DNA of 24,500 nt from Apostichopus japonicus (GCF_037975245.1 NC_092564.1:16038984-16063483); one strand, 5' to 3'; shown: positions 9,621-19,480, counted from the stretch's first letter. Program-made: numbers and translations. Notes: generated by a model not told the origin, from the sequence alone.

Positions 9621-11061
9621 AATGTCAGATCATTTAGCATGGATAATAGATATTGTTATAGGACTAGCATGTTCCCCTGTCAGGGTAATACTTCCGTGGT
9701 TATAGCCTATGTATACAGCAGGATAGAACTATGCAACACAGTGTACAGTTAAATAGCTGTAACCTGCAATATTTAGCTCTTTATAGTACATGTATAGATC
9801 CCTTTCCATAAAGTTTTCTTTTTTTGCAGTTTGAAGAGTACTACACCTTTGCTTTCATTTTCCATTACATATATGTAACTTTTCTGTAGTGACTTCTGAA
9901 ATAATAATTTTACTTCATAATATCTTCTAATTGTAGATAAAAGGAATCAAAGTCCACACATAACCAGGGCAAACTTTAATATCGGTATTAACACCTCCCA
10001 AGTTTTGAACACACATGAGTTTATTGGTTGTAACATTTCAGGGTGTTTGGAAAGAAACCATTTCAGAACTTCACTCTTCAACATTTTATGTACATGTTAT
10101 TAATGAAAGTTGAAAAAAAGTATTAAATAAAATAATTCTGCTGATTTAAACCAATATAACTTCTGGAAACGATGAAAACCTCAACATGTCCATTTGCGAA
10201 GCCAGTGTGAACAAATGGGTTCATCTTACAGTGAGTTACCTGTTTAAAGTGGATATAACGATCCCCTAAATTGCTAGATACCCCTCCCCACCCCCTTCCC
10301 CCCAAAAAAAATGGCACCAGTGCTTTGAAAATACTTTGAGCATTTTCTGTTTTTTTTTTGCTTCATATAAATTCTTTCCATAGCTTCAGATATAAGCTTT
10401 TTTCTGTATCTAAGAATGTATAATTGCACTGTATTGCCTCCAAATGAATAAAATACAGATATGGGATGGTTTATACACCATAACCATGCCATATTGTGCA
10501 CTTGATATTTGATATCAGATTTTATCTTGTAATAACTTAATTACCATCTTTCTGACCACACCATGTAATATTTGAATATAAATCAGATAAATCAAGAGAC
10601 TAGTGAGAGGTCTACCGTAGTGGAGTTTACCATTCTGGGCTTTATACATATTATGATTACAGTGTGTTATTTTGCATTCCATCCAATACAGAAGCTTTTT
10701 GATTCCACAACAGTTTATATTTTTATTTCATGAATTTTGGAACATTGGAAATTCTTCATACTGTTTTATGCTCCCTGGAGTGATTTTGGGCATCACTAAC
10801 AGTTTCTGTTTCTATAAATACATGATTTTATTTCCTACAACAATTGATTATTACTGTACCCGTTAACCTCCACATTAAAGGACTGCCTCTCTGCAAAATG
10901 CAATATCAATTATCAAAGCGCCACTTATCTGGACTATTTATAGCCAAAGCCTTCTTCATCATAAATGGTCACATCAATTGAACATAATATATGTTATCAG
11001 GCTGTAAAAGGTTGCAGCATACATTTCTCTGGTTTTCTGTGAGTTATGTGTGATTCTTGGT
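9621..11061. other. Intron-like stretch with isolated splice-acceptor signals
   Basis: A strong acceptor, TTTTCTTTTTTTGCAG, ends at 9829 but only about 19 open codons follow. Another (GTAACATTTCAG) ends near 10041, with 23 open codons and no clear donor. A C-rich then A-rich tract lies at about 10281-10311. The minus-strand frames at 10123-10501 are low-complexity and not credible. No gene is supported. Confidence 0.4.
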
Positions 11062-11089
11062 CCTACAGTACTGTACCTACAGTACTGTA
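11062..11089 (+). repeat. 14-bp tandem duplication CCTACAGTACTGTA
   Basis: Two perfect copies, each holding the 12-bp palindrome TACAGTACTGTA. This is the densest local cluster of the TACAGTA/TACTGTA word. Confidence 0.75.
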
Positions 11090-11244
11090 CCTATTCTATT
11101 TAGTGTTGATGTCATACAGTAGGAATGCCCAGAAAAAGTGGAAAACTCCCCATTACCACATGTCCATGATATTAAAGAAACCACACAGCAGTGTAAATTG
11201 ATAGCTACAAGCAGATCTGATCTATCTACAGTGTATAAACATAG

Positions 11245-11256
11245 AGGTCATGACCT
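11245..11256. promoter_or_regulatory. TREpal-like palindrome AGGTCATGACCT
   Basis: Exact match to the classic inverted thyroid-hormone response element, two AGGTCA half-sites with no spacer. This specific 12-mer would be expected about 0.0015 times by chance in a window this long with even base use. Whether it is bound is unknown. Confidence 0.35.
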
Positions 11257-11452
11257 GTCTCCATTGTGTGTCTGTGTTTTCCCCAATATCATTACCCCCT
11301 TTCATGGCACCTTACAAGTGAGAAGATAAAATGGAAAGTGACATTCTTCCATGTCAACAGCATCCATAAAAAGAGAGATAGAGAGAGAAATAGGTGGTGT
11401 GAGTGATGAACTAAGGATGTCATGGAGAGTAGAATTGTATGAAACATTTTAG

Positions 11453-11587
11453 TTATTCTCAATCATCTGTAAGTTATACAGTGCAGTACCTAAAAGCGTG
11501 CATACATTTATGCATGGAAGGATTCTTATCTCGTCACTAGGGAATGCACGTGATTTGTCATATTCAGGAACCATATCTGAGACCTAA
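11453..11587 (+). CDS. Candidate coding exon, unknown product
   Basis: A 45-codon frame ends at TAA 11585-11587. Its later part reads AVPKSVHTFMHGRILISSL and then GNARDLSYSGTISET. Three CpGs (AGCGTG, CTCGTC, CACGTG) survive in CpG-poor DNA. A possible acceptor (TATACAGTGCAG) ends just before the CpG-bearing part and would give a phase-1 entry. The only donor-like site inside is CAC|GTGATT, which is weak, so it could be a terminal exon if real. Nothing is recognisable by family, and chance remains likely. Confidence 0.15.
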   Translation, partial: LFSIICKLYSAVPKSVHTFMHGRILISSLGNARDLSYSGTISET

Positions 11588-12824
11588 TTCCAGCCAGATT
11601 TATCGGATCTTGGAAATTAACATAATCCAACAGTTTCTTTATGATAAGAGATGAGGGGATTGGCAGGAGTTGGGGGGGGGGGTGGTTATCAGTGGGTGAT
11701 ATTTAACAAAGAGAGCTTTCTTCAAATGGGTCTAGACTCTGCACACATAATAACAATGATTAGACTCCAACTGAAGGTAGGATACAGTGTAAACTCCACA
11801 AATTCTGCGTATCAACCAACGTGATGTTTCAGGAACTACCTGCTGCATAGTGTAGTTGTAGCCACAACTGTAACAAATCCACAGAGCTTGAAATTTAGAT
11901 CATGAGAATTGATATAAGTATGAACCGGATGCCCCCAGGCCTTGAAAGCTCACAGAGAAAATTTTGTTTGGTCTTAAATCTAGCATTTTGAAGAAAACAA
12001 ATCTCTAGGTAGTAGCTCACAACTTCATCAGTTTCATTAGGGAAGTAAGGTGGAATAACATTTATAAAAATAATGAAGTTTGTCTTAAATATTGAAACTT
12101 CGAGTTTGTAATGTTGAAGAACAACAGTGTGTAATAATAATTATTGTGATAAACATTATTGTTATATACTACAACATTGACTTGTGGAAATAAAAAAAAA
12201 TAAAAACTGTTACAAGCAAACACCCCTTCAGTGTTATTTTCATGCTATTAAATTATGCAAGAGGCAAATGAGGCCATAATTTGACAAGCAACTTTCAGTA
12301 GTATTTTCTGTATTAGTATAGTCTGCAACATATAGTCTACATCCACCTAAGTGTAATACAGGTTAGGCTTGTAGTCAAGACACTTATTCGTGATAGGCTG
12401 ATAGCCTATAAGGGGAACAAATACTGTATCGGAAAAGGAAGGATGGGAGATATTTTCTTTGCTATTTTACGGGCTCCAATGCATCATAAAGGCTTCTCTA
12501 AATTGTTTTGCAATACTACCTTAGAAAAGAAGGGGAAAAAGAAAAAACAAATAGATTTGGTAAAAACTCATGTTTGCCTGCTGACAATTTGATAAGATAT
12601 GAGGGCTCAAGAAGTGCATTAAGTTGGGACAATTATTTCTATGAGTTATTCATTTCAAACTTCAAACTAACTAGTTCAAGTAGTATGAGTGATCATGTTG
12701 TTATCAGATAAAGGTTAAGAACTGTCCATACTGTCAGTAAGTGTGCTTTAAAGCATGCATAGAGTGGAATTAGCATTGGATAATTGTCCAAACTGACTTG
12801 GAAGATCCTCTATTTGTACCATGA
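11588..12824. other. Intron-like stretch, no gene seen
   Basis: Holds a G11 run at about 11672-11682, a small perfect hairpin at 12393-12409, and ATAATAATTATT-type AT-rich sequence near 12134-12175. The 12508-12711 frame is not credible as a gene. Confidence 0.45.
12393..12409. repeat. 7-bp stem, 3-base loop hairpin
   Basis: ATAGGCT and AGCCTAT are exactly complementary across GAT. Small and possibly incidental; AGGCCT-type words are frequent in this window. Confidence 0.4.
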
Positions 12825-13484
12825 ACCTTATTTGGTGGTGCTTCCATTGCTTCTTGTGATCAAGTCCACAACCTTGGGGTTATTTTCGACAAACACATGA
12901 AAATGGATAAACATATCAGTAAAGTTTGCAAGACTGGTTTCTATTATATTTTTAATCTAAAGAAGATTAGGAAACATATGTCTTCTAGAACTATGAGCAC
13001 ATTGGTTCATTCATTCATTCATAGCCATTTGGATTATTGCAATAGTTTGCTCCATGGTATTCCAGGGTATCTGATTCAGAGACTGCAACGTCTGCAGAAC
13101 AGCGCAGCCAGGCTTGTTGTAGACTGCTATGACTTCAACACACCATCGTTGAGTATCCTCCATTCTTTGCACTGGTTGCCTGTTGAATTCAGAATTAAGT
13201 TCAAAGTACTGCTCCTGGTGTATAAGTGCATTCATCTAATGGCACCCACCTATTTGTCAGACGATCTGTCCTTCCAGGTCAATACTCGTTATACCTTGCG
13301 TTCTAGCACTACACTCACTCTCACTGTTCCCAGAACTAAACTGAAAACCTATGGCGACCGTGCCTTTCCATCAGCCGGGCCCAAGCTCTGGAATGGTCTG
13401 CCCATATCTGTGCCGAGTTCTCCCACTCTCAGTCAGTTCAAGTCGTGCTTGAAGACTCATTTTTTCAAGTTGGCGTTCTATTAG
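12825..13484 (+). pseudogene. LINE reverse transcriptase, C-terminal remnant
   Basis: The open frame runs from just after a stop at 12822-12824 to TAG 13482-13484, about 219 codons, and is intact over this span. Recognisable CR1/L2 landmarks in order: NLGVIFD (12870-12890), LDYCNSLL (13029-13052), the RLQRLQNSAAR segment after it, LHWLP (13167-13181), LRSS, YGDRAF (13350-13367), KLWNGLP (13383-13403) and FKSCLKTHFF near the end. These belong to the region after the palm in ORF2. The YxDD catalytic box and the endonuclease are absent, so the piece cannot act by itself. The first ATG in frame (12897) is internal to the conserved region and is not a real start. Lack of frameshifts fits a young copy. 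Confidence 0.88.
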
Positions 13485-13492
13485 GATTGTAC

Positions 13493-13560
13493 AGCGCTAT
13501 TGAATACTTCGTAGATTTTAGCGCTTTTTAAGATCATTTATTATTATTATTATTATTATT
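13493..13560 (+). repeat. LINE 3' UTR hairpin and (ATT)n tail
   Basis: AGCGCT repeats 21 bases apart, followed by a T-rich stretch and eight or so ATT units. In L2/CR1 elements this 3' structure is thought to be what the reverse transcriptase recognises. Compare the tail at 1561-1620. Confidence 0.7.
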
Positions 13561-14524
13561 CATAATCCATAGTTTTAAACTTCTGTTCCAGACTATATCC
13601 AGAGTTTTAAAAACCTTTGAGATAAAATATGGTACTTTTTTCTTGTTGGTCCACGCTGGGGCATTGCCCTTGCAGAAAGCTTATTTGGCTTGTTTTATTT
13701 AATATGTTTTATTTAAAAACCTTTCAAGTTACCTATCCTTGTAAGATAGGCTTCTGTACCTTAGGAATCTGATTTTAATGGTAATGTGAAAGAGCCCCCT
13801 CTTTGCCTCTTAAACGGTCTCTTCCTTTGCACCTTGAAAAAGTATACATGTGGGTAGGATAGTATTAACATTGATAATTTATTTCATGATAGATGATGAT
13901 ACATTTTTATTAAAACATGGAGTTAAATATGGTATTGATCAGTTGGTATGAATACCAAATAGACGGAAAAAGTAAGTAATAATTCAATTATAATAAAGAC
14001 AAAATTTGACAAGACAGATCTGAGAGCAAAGAAGCAAAAGAAAATGAAGAAAAAATGAAACGAAACACAAATAAACAATTCATGAGATGATTTAGTCTAC
14101 ACTGTTTGTCAAATCTTGTTTTAGGGGTTATAATTGATTTATAAAGTATTTATCTTGTTTGTCATCTACTGGGTGTCAATGAGTTTTATCTGTTTGTGTT
14201 ACTACTCATCATGTTGAGTTAGCCTGTAATCTGATAGATCTGATTATTGATAAGGGGGAGGGGGGGGGTTGTATGTTTACAGTATTAATTGAAGAGCCAT
14301 GATGATGAATCGTTACAGACTGTTAAACTAAACAGGTCTTTGACAGTGAAAACTGTGAACACATACATATATATCCTCCAGCCTAGTAGACTGTCGTGAG
14401 GGTAATCGGCATAAAGTGCTGCCAGATATGCTAGAAAATAAATATTTTAATGGTCTGAAGTCATGTTCAAAAGTTAAACAAACATTTTTACTGTCACTTT
14501 CAAAATATGTTCCCATGTCTTGGA
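13561..14524. other. Intron-like stretch, no gene seen
   Basis: AT-rich, with a G9 run near 14258-14268. A minus-strand frame reaching 14678 runs into the tandem repeat downstream and is not credible. Confidence 0.45.
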
Positions 14525-14747
14525 TGTAGTGAGTTTTAATAGTAGGGGCTAAGATGCAGTTATTTTGCAATGCTAAGCATTGCAGCCATATATATATATA
14601 TAATTGAATTGTAGTGAGTTGGAAATCCAGAACAGTGAAAAAACTTAATAGTAGGCCTAAGATGCAGTTATTTTGCAATGCTAAGCAGCCATATATATAT
14701 AATTGAATTGTAGTGAGTTGGAAAATCCAGAACAGTGAAAAAAACTT
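14525..14747 (+). repeat. 109-bp tandem duplication
   Basis: Copy 1 (14536-14644) and copy 2 (14645-14747) share TAGTAGG..CTAAGATGCAG, TTATTTTGCAATGCTAAGCA, a TA run and AATTGAATTGTAGTGAGTT, and end in GTGAAAAAAACTT. They differ mainly in TA-run length and by a small deletion of CATTG in copy 2. The TGTAGTGAGTT at 14525-14535, directly before copy 1, is the end part of a further, internally deleted unit. High identity indicates a recent event. Confidence 0.85.
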
Positions 14748-14771
14748 CCTATATATATATATATATATATA
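14748..14771. repeat. (TA)n microsatellite
   Basis: About eleven TA units directly after the 109-bp duplication; similar shorter TA runs lie inside each copy. Confidence 0.85.
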
Positions 14772-14864
14772 GTATATAGTCCATAGTCATACAGTAGTAT
14801 AAACCTAGCTGTTGGAAGGGAGATACTTATGGTAATTATTTGACAACATAATCTGTCTCTTTAG

Positions 14865-14974
14865 ATAGTGATCATTCAAGTGATCGCGAAGAAAGAGAAC
14901 CCATGCATCATCTTTACAGTAATTCCGACTTCATTAAAGTTACACCGGCAAAGAATCTAACATCAAAACTCTGA
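14865..14974 (+). CDS. Candidate coding exon, acidic Ser/Glu-rich start
   Basis: An acceptor-like CTGTCTCTTTAG ends at 14864. The frame that follows reads DSDHSSDREEREPMHHL and then YSNSDFIKVTPAKNLTSKL, and stops at TGA 14972-14974. Four CpGs survive (two in GATCGCGAA, one in ATTCCGACT, one in ACACCGGCA) where the surroundings have almost none. The acceptor is in phase 1, which matches the phase-1 donor of the 6805-6945 candidate, so splicing would join GAT across the intron. A donor-like AAAA|GTAAGG lies at 14999/15000 beyond the stop. If real, this could be an alternative terminal exon. An opposite-strand frame overlaps. No family is recognised. Confidence 0.28.
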
Positions 14975-15100
14975 ACCATTTGAGTCATCAAGTTCAAAAG
15001 TAAGGAAAATGGTGTACTTACATGACTATTATGATTATTTTTTTTGTTCATTTGCAATATGACTATAATGTTTGATTTTCTTTTATCGTTGATCTGAGGT

Positions 15101-15129
15101 GACTTGTTCAAGATTGACTTGTTCAAGAT
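15101..15129 (+). repeat. 15-bp tandem duplication
   Basis: GACTTGTTCAAGAT occurs at 15101-15114 and 15116-15129 with one T between the copies. Confidence 0.75.
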
Positions 15130-16174
15130 ATCATTCTTGACAGCAATATTTCTTTTCTCTCTCAACATTTCTCTTTTAATATCCTTTTTAGAATGTTATA
15201 AGTGAAAGGTTGTTCATCATCAATGTTTTGTACCTGGCTTTTGAACCCTGGAAGAAGCTTATGTTGGATTCTTGAGTGTAGCCATGTATGCATTCACAAA
15301 TACAGTATGTTATCAAAGTTGTAGATTAATAGCTCACCCTTTCAGAATGACCCAGAAAGTTGTACATACATACTGTAGGATAACCAACTCTCTGTAGACT
15401 GTGTGAGAATAACCCAACTTTTGTTCTTCTTTGAGAAAATGAATGTTGTATTTTAGTGACAGCAGCACAGACTTATTTAGATACAGTATAGGATAAGATT
15501 GTCATATCAAAGACTTCTAAAATCACATCACACATGAATAAGAACCTGTCTGCCAAATTTCCCTTCAAGGTATCATGTGGGAATTGAACCCTTAATTTTC
15601 AACTTGTTTCAAAAGTGCAAGTTTGCTGGAATAGTTTAACAGAAAGAACTATCACAGGTTAGGATGTATGTATGTACCCTTGCGACCTACTTTCCATGAT
15701 ATCAATGTACCTTTGCATACATCAGTCCATCCTTTTTTTTCAAAATCATAATATTTTTTCTTTTTTTTCGTCTTCCTATCTGGGATGATATCTGATGGTA
15801 TTCACTGTCTTTCCACCATTTCAAATTGATAATTATTTTGCCTTATCTCTTGAATAATCTCTCTAATGGCTTTGAAAGCCAGCAGTGGCTATTTATTAGT
15901 TTTCAAAACAGTGAACAATTATTGGAATATCAATGTGAGGGAAGAGAAACCCAGGTGCAGCTCTCCCTAAAATCAATAAAAATGCAAGCCATTAGGTAGC
16001 ATCTCAAATCTTGCTTTACTTTTTTATTTTTTTTTCCTTTCTTGATTCTTTTTTCATCATTCTTCTGATGAAAGTAAATTTTCATGCCCTTGCTACATAG
16101 TGGAAAGCTAAATTTTTTAATGCAAGGACGTCATAAAGGAATGGAAGAGATTTGTTACTGGGTTTTTATTGGTT

Positions 16175-16188
16175 GGGGGGGGGGGGGG
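16175..16188 (+). repeat. Poly-G run of 14
   Basis: The longest uninterrupted G run in the window. Other long G or C runs lie near 1097, 1341, 1850, 5520, 11672 and 14258. Confidence 0.8.
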
Positions 16189-17125
16189 ATTTTTATCTGA
16201 GGGTATGTGCAAGTGTTGAATTTGTCATACAACAACAATGTAATACCTAACGATGCTTAAATGAGCATAGACCTATGGCGAAACCATTTTAAGCTGGCCA
16301 AAAAAAAAGGAATTTGGAAATTTTTTAAGTGACATAATCATGTTGAGTCGAAGTCATACCATTTGACAATTTTTGTTAAAAAACATTTTTGTTGTTGTTG
16401 TAAAAACCTCTGGACCTCTTTAAACAATGTCAGGATAAATGTCTCAAGAGCAAACTTCTTTAGAGCCTTGGGATTGTTTTAGATTTTAATTATACTGGAC
16501 AATTTTAAGGTTTTATATGTGCAGCTAGTAAATGTAAGCTTTGGGTATTTGCACTGTGCATCACAATTCTTGGAAAATTAGTTAACTTTCTGTCAATTCT
16601 TACATATCAATATTCATGAAGAGACTGCATGCTGCTGTTATCCAATCAAGACTTACCGTTAAACCTGTCTTCAGTTGGGTTGTCATCAACTTTGCAACTC
16701 CAATTTACTTGGAAATGTTAATCTTTTTGTTTCAATGTAGTTTTGTACAATTTAAAGGTACTGATGAATCATACCTTTTGGCCATGAATAAGTTTCTGTA
16801 GAGATATATAAAAGATGTTACTCCCAGCCTCCCATCTCTGAGCTAAAACATTGCTATATATCGAAGACATATATAAGATTAATCTGTTATGGTCGGACCA
16901 TGATATGTGGTATCAGATTCTATATTGCAGGAAGTTAATGGATGAGAAGTTGTTTTAATGTGACTGGTTGTCCATAATTGGCTGATCACTACACTTAACA
17001 ATGTTTACATACTAGAAACCAGGCTTGAAGTGTTGGAAGTATGAGAATGAGTGCAGAAAAAGCACTCAAGTATGAGTACAAACATTGCTGAAATACAAGT
17101 TAAATAGTACTGGCATGTAGCATTA

Positions 17126-17143
17126 ACATCTATGCATAGATGT
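17126..17143. repeat. Perfect 18-bp palindrome
   Basis: ACATCTATGCATAGATGT is exactly self-complementary. Given this base composition, such a length is expected roughly 0.1-0.2 times in the window. The centre TATGCATA resembles a homeodomain or POU-type palindromic site. No function is established. Confidence 0.6.
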
Positions 17144-17236
17144 GTACATACTGTATGTAGCACAGTATAAGCATTGGTACAGGCAAAGCCTGTATAATAT
17201 CTACTTAGTGGTGGTACACACTAATATTGCTAGAGC

Positions 17237-17306
17237 AAAAAAGTTTGAGTCCCAAGGACACAAGCCCCCCCAAAAGTTTGTGTCCCCTGAAAAAAGCTTG
17301 CGTCCC
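17237..17306 (+). repeat. Spaced TTTGNGTCCC repeat, copy 1
   Basis: TTTG(A/T/C)GTCCC-like words start their TTG at 17245, 17278 and 17298, with an inverted GGACACAAG at 17256. Offsets of 0, +11 (inverted), +33 and +53 are identical in the copy at 18732-18823, so the two are homologous and in the same orientation, about 1.5 kb apart. No coding role is evident. Confidence 0.65.
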
Positions 17307-17449
17307 AATCGAACACCAATTGTGTTTATTGTATGACTTACTTTAACTAGTGTAGTTGTAAAGATGCGATCGTATCACTGCCTATACTTTGTGAATGTTA
17401 TACACAATATATAGGGCAAATGGCCCAGTGCCTTGGCTTAGCTGTTTGT
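17307..17449. other. Short open stretch with local CpGs
   Basis: A frame around 17360-17410 contains ATGCGATCGTATCACTG (2 CpGs). It is too short and poorly bounded to call as an exon. Confidence 0.3.
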
Positions 17450-17600
17450 CAGGGGCGGCCCGGCCTACCCCTCTTTTACCCACCGTGCCCTTTCAACCAA
17501 GTTTTACTCCCAGCCCCCTCCCCATCCCCTTCATCCACCATTGTACTTCCTATACTCGCCAACTCCGTAGTAGCTCCATGCTTTGACCTTGCAGGGATTC
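17450..17600. mobile_element. Possible hAT-like terminus and C-rich remnant
   Basis: CAGGGGCGG at 17450-17458, followed by CCCGGCC and a C-rich, CpG-keeping stretch, resembles the CAG(G/T)GGCGG terminal inverted repeat of hAT elements. No matching opposite end or target-site duplication was found, so this is only a suggestion. Overlapping frames (17395-17586, 17420-17656) give Pro/Ser-rich products of no recognisable family. Confidence 0.25.
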
Positions 17601-18584
17601 CAACAACCAACTCTTTCAAACATCCCTGTACCTACAGTGTGCATATCTCTCGCTAAATTCCACACAGTTCATAACTGCATGTACATTGGCCTGTTCAAAC
17701 TTTGGAGTTTCAACTACACATGCACAAATCCTCAAAACCTTATCCAACATTTACCCTGGGCGCTTTCCAGTGTTTGCAAACAATCATCTCTACGAAAATT
17801 ACAGAAGGCCTATGTAAATAGCTTTTTACACAATGTAGATTATAAAAGTCAAACTTCAATGGCCACTTGTGATTTGTGACGATGCACGAAGTAGTAGTTT
17901 ACACACAAACGTTGAACCACAAAAATTAACTGAGGCACATGGTCAATGGGACCGCAAAAAATATGCAACAAACTATACTGTGGTATGAATGCACATTTTA
18001 CATTAGCAATTCTCAATGCGGAGAGAAGAAACATATTGTGAGATGAAATATCCTTTTCAGGATCAGAGATGTTAGCTTCCCACAAAATTCATAGATTGTC
18101 TCCACCCATAACATTTTCTGATCAAAACAATGATTTCAAATATTACTGATAGTCTCAGAAACAATTCAAGAACATCTACCATGAGCAATGGTTGTCGAAA
18201 AAGTACATACTGTTGTGACAACAAGGCCTAACATTAAGATATTTGAGTGCACAGTATGATAGCCTACATACCACAAACTTTGTTATCTCTACACAGGGAA
18301 AGTAACATTGCAAGTAATTATTGTTGGTAAACAACATACTGGTGTTCATTGAACACTACATATGCAAGAATGTTTCCAGACAATGGATAAGGGACTATTA
18401 GCCAATCAAATTACAGGAATTTTGGAAAAGCATCATTTTGTCTATATTTAGCATGAAAATCTCTGAAATTGAAATGTTGTAAACCCTGTACCTTGCAGTT
18501 GATTGTTTTGATAGATTTTATTTCAAACAAATTAAATGATCTGTATGTTTGGAAGAAATTTTGACTTTTTTCAGAAGAATTTGT
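17601..18584. other. Intron-like stretch, no gene seen
   Basis: About 1 kb of AT-rich sequence with few CpGs. Overlapping frames on both strands (17583-17879 and 17849-18085) are not credible. Confidence 0.45.
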
Positions 18585-18670
18585 GGTATTTTGAAAAGAA
18601 AAAATGAAAATGTTCATTGAAAATACTGGTATTTTGAAAAGAAAAAATGAAATTGTTCATTGAAAATGTG
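18585..18670 (+). repeat. 43-bp tandem duplication
   Basis: Two copies (18585-18627 and 18628-18670) of a unit beginning GGTATTTTGAAAAGAAAAAA and containing TGTTCATTGAAAAT. They differ at only a few positions, so the duplication is recent. Confidence 0.85.
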
Positions 18671-18731
18671 TTCTGTTAAGTTTTCTATTGACTTTGCTGT
18701 GAGTGTGTACTTGGGGTTTGCTTCTCCAAAA

Positions 18732-18823
18732 AAAAAAGGTTTGCGTTCGCTGGACGCAAGCAATTTGAAGACTTTGCGTCCCTGGCGAAAACATTGCATC
18801 CCGGACTCAGAATCCTGCGTTCG
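18732..18823 (+). repeat. Spaced TTTGNGTCCC repeat, copy 2
   Basis: TTG of the repeated word starts at 18741, 18774 and 18794, with a further CTGCGTTCG at 18815 and an inverted GGACGCAAG at 18752. The spacing matches copy 1 exactly. This copy is richer in CpG (GCGT words where copy 1 has GAGT or GTGT). Confidence 0.65.
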
Positions 18824-18948
18824 TAACAATGTTGGGTACATAGGCCCATGCTACACTGAATCTAATTATCAAACACCAACATACTCAGCCTGTCTCTCAA
18901 CACACAGTTTGAGAAAAACTCCATATCAGAATGAACTATGCATACGAT

Positions 18949-19080
18949 TTTCCGCGAGGGCACCCTCAGTACTGTAACCTTAGTCAACCTAAGTTTTGCG
19001 AGGGCAACCTAAATTTCTGTGACGACAATATAACTTCTCGAGACAGCAACATAAGTTTCTGCGACGGCAACATGAATAAG
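18949..19080 (+). repeat. Degenerate ~21-bp tandem array
   Basis: Units end in GCGAGGGCA, GCGAGGGCA, GTGACGACA, CGAGACAGCA and GCGACGGCA. The first two unit ends are 44 bases apart and the rest follow at about 20-22 bases, with AA(C/T)..AAGTTTCT-like starts. Because 21 is a multiple of 3, all frames show seven-residue repeats: plus-strand NLNFCDD/NISFCDG, minus-strand MLPSQKL-like. These are a by-product of the DNA period and do not prove coding. The GCGA-rich words resemble the TTTGCGTCC repeat just upstream, so the two may share an origin. Confidence 0.6.
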
Positions 19081-19480
19081 TTACAGGCGGCTCGCCATAC
19101 ACAACACTCACCCATGCAAGATAGGAAAAAAATAGTAAGGAAAGATTGGAAAAACAAAGAAAACAAATGTGGTGTTCCTCTGTGAACTTTGTAACCATTT
19201 TAAACATACAATGGCAAAAGTGCAATAAACACAGCAAATTAAACTGACAAGTAGTCATTACTAAGCAATTAAAGGGATATAAATTAATAATAAACTGAAT
19301 ATATTGTGCTGTACCTGTCTCACAAGGGGAAATAAATTGGCCTAATAATCCATGGTCTTGTGTTTAATGACCTTTTATTGTAAAAAGAGAGGTAGATATT
19401 GAATGCTGCAATGGAGACAATTTCAGACATCGTTAGCATGGTCTTGTAAGTTTAACAATCCAAAATTTGTATGGCAAGTG
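19081..19480. other. AT-rich spacer, nothing recognisable
   Basis: Few CpGs and no credible frame. An AATAAA word occurs near 19224. Confidence 0.4.

Larger units (their letters stand above)
12825..13560 (+). mobile_element. 5'-truncated CR1/L2-type LINE insertion
   Basis: This is the 3' end of a non-LTR retrotransposon: the end of the reverse-transcriptase ORF (to 13484), a short 3' UTR and an ATT microsatellite tail (13536-13560). The UTR has two AGCGCT words, at 13493-13498 and 13520-13525, that can pair into the small hairpin typical of L2/CR1 3' ends. The endonuclease and the catalytic part of the polymerase are missing, the usual result of incomplete target-primed reverse transcription. 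CpG is much higher than in the surrounding DNA, so the insertion is fairly recent relative to the decay of the host block. Confidence 0.85.
14975..17125. other. Intron-like stretch, no gene supported
   Basis: Contains a 15-bp tandem duplication of GACTTGTTCAAGAT (15101-15129), a G14 run (16175-16188), T-rich tracts near 15737-15770 and 16020-16050, and a (TTG)4 run near 16390. The 16616-16801 frame gives a hydrophobic 61-residue product with no recognisable features. A B-box-like word at 15579-15591 was considered and not called as a tRNA. Confidence 0.45.

Noticed and set aside
10123-10501. Minus-strand open frames
   Set aside because: They run through low-complexity C- and T-rich tracts and overlap each other; no conserved features.
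15579-15591. tRNA or SINE B-box on the minus strand (reverse complement of GGGAATTGAACCC)
   Set aside because: A nearby inverted repeat (CAACTTG/CAAGTTTG) could mimic an arm, but no A-box, acceptor stem or SINE body was found.
17395-17656. Overlapping Pro/Ser-rich frames
   Set aside because: Two frames are open only because the stretch is C-rich and poor in stop codons; the 5' part looks like a transposon terminus.
18949-19080. CRISPR-like or heptad-repeat protein reading of the 21-bp array
   Set aside because: There are no distinct spacers and this is eukaryote-like DNA. Seven-residue periodicity appears in several frames because the DNA period is 21, so it does not show coding.
18614-19258. 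Overlapping frames on both strands around the repeat clusters
   Set aside because: Openness follows from repeat structure and local GC; there is no recognisable product and the frames contradict one another.
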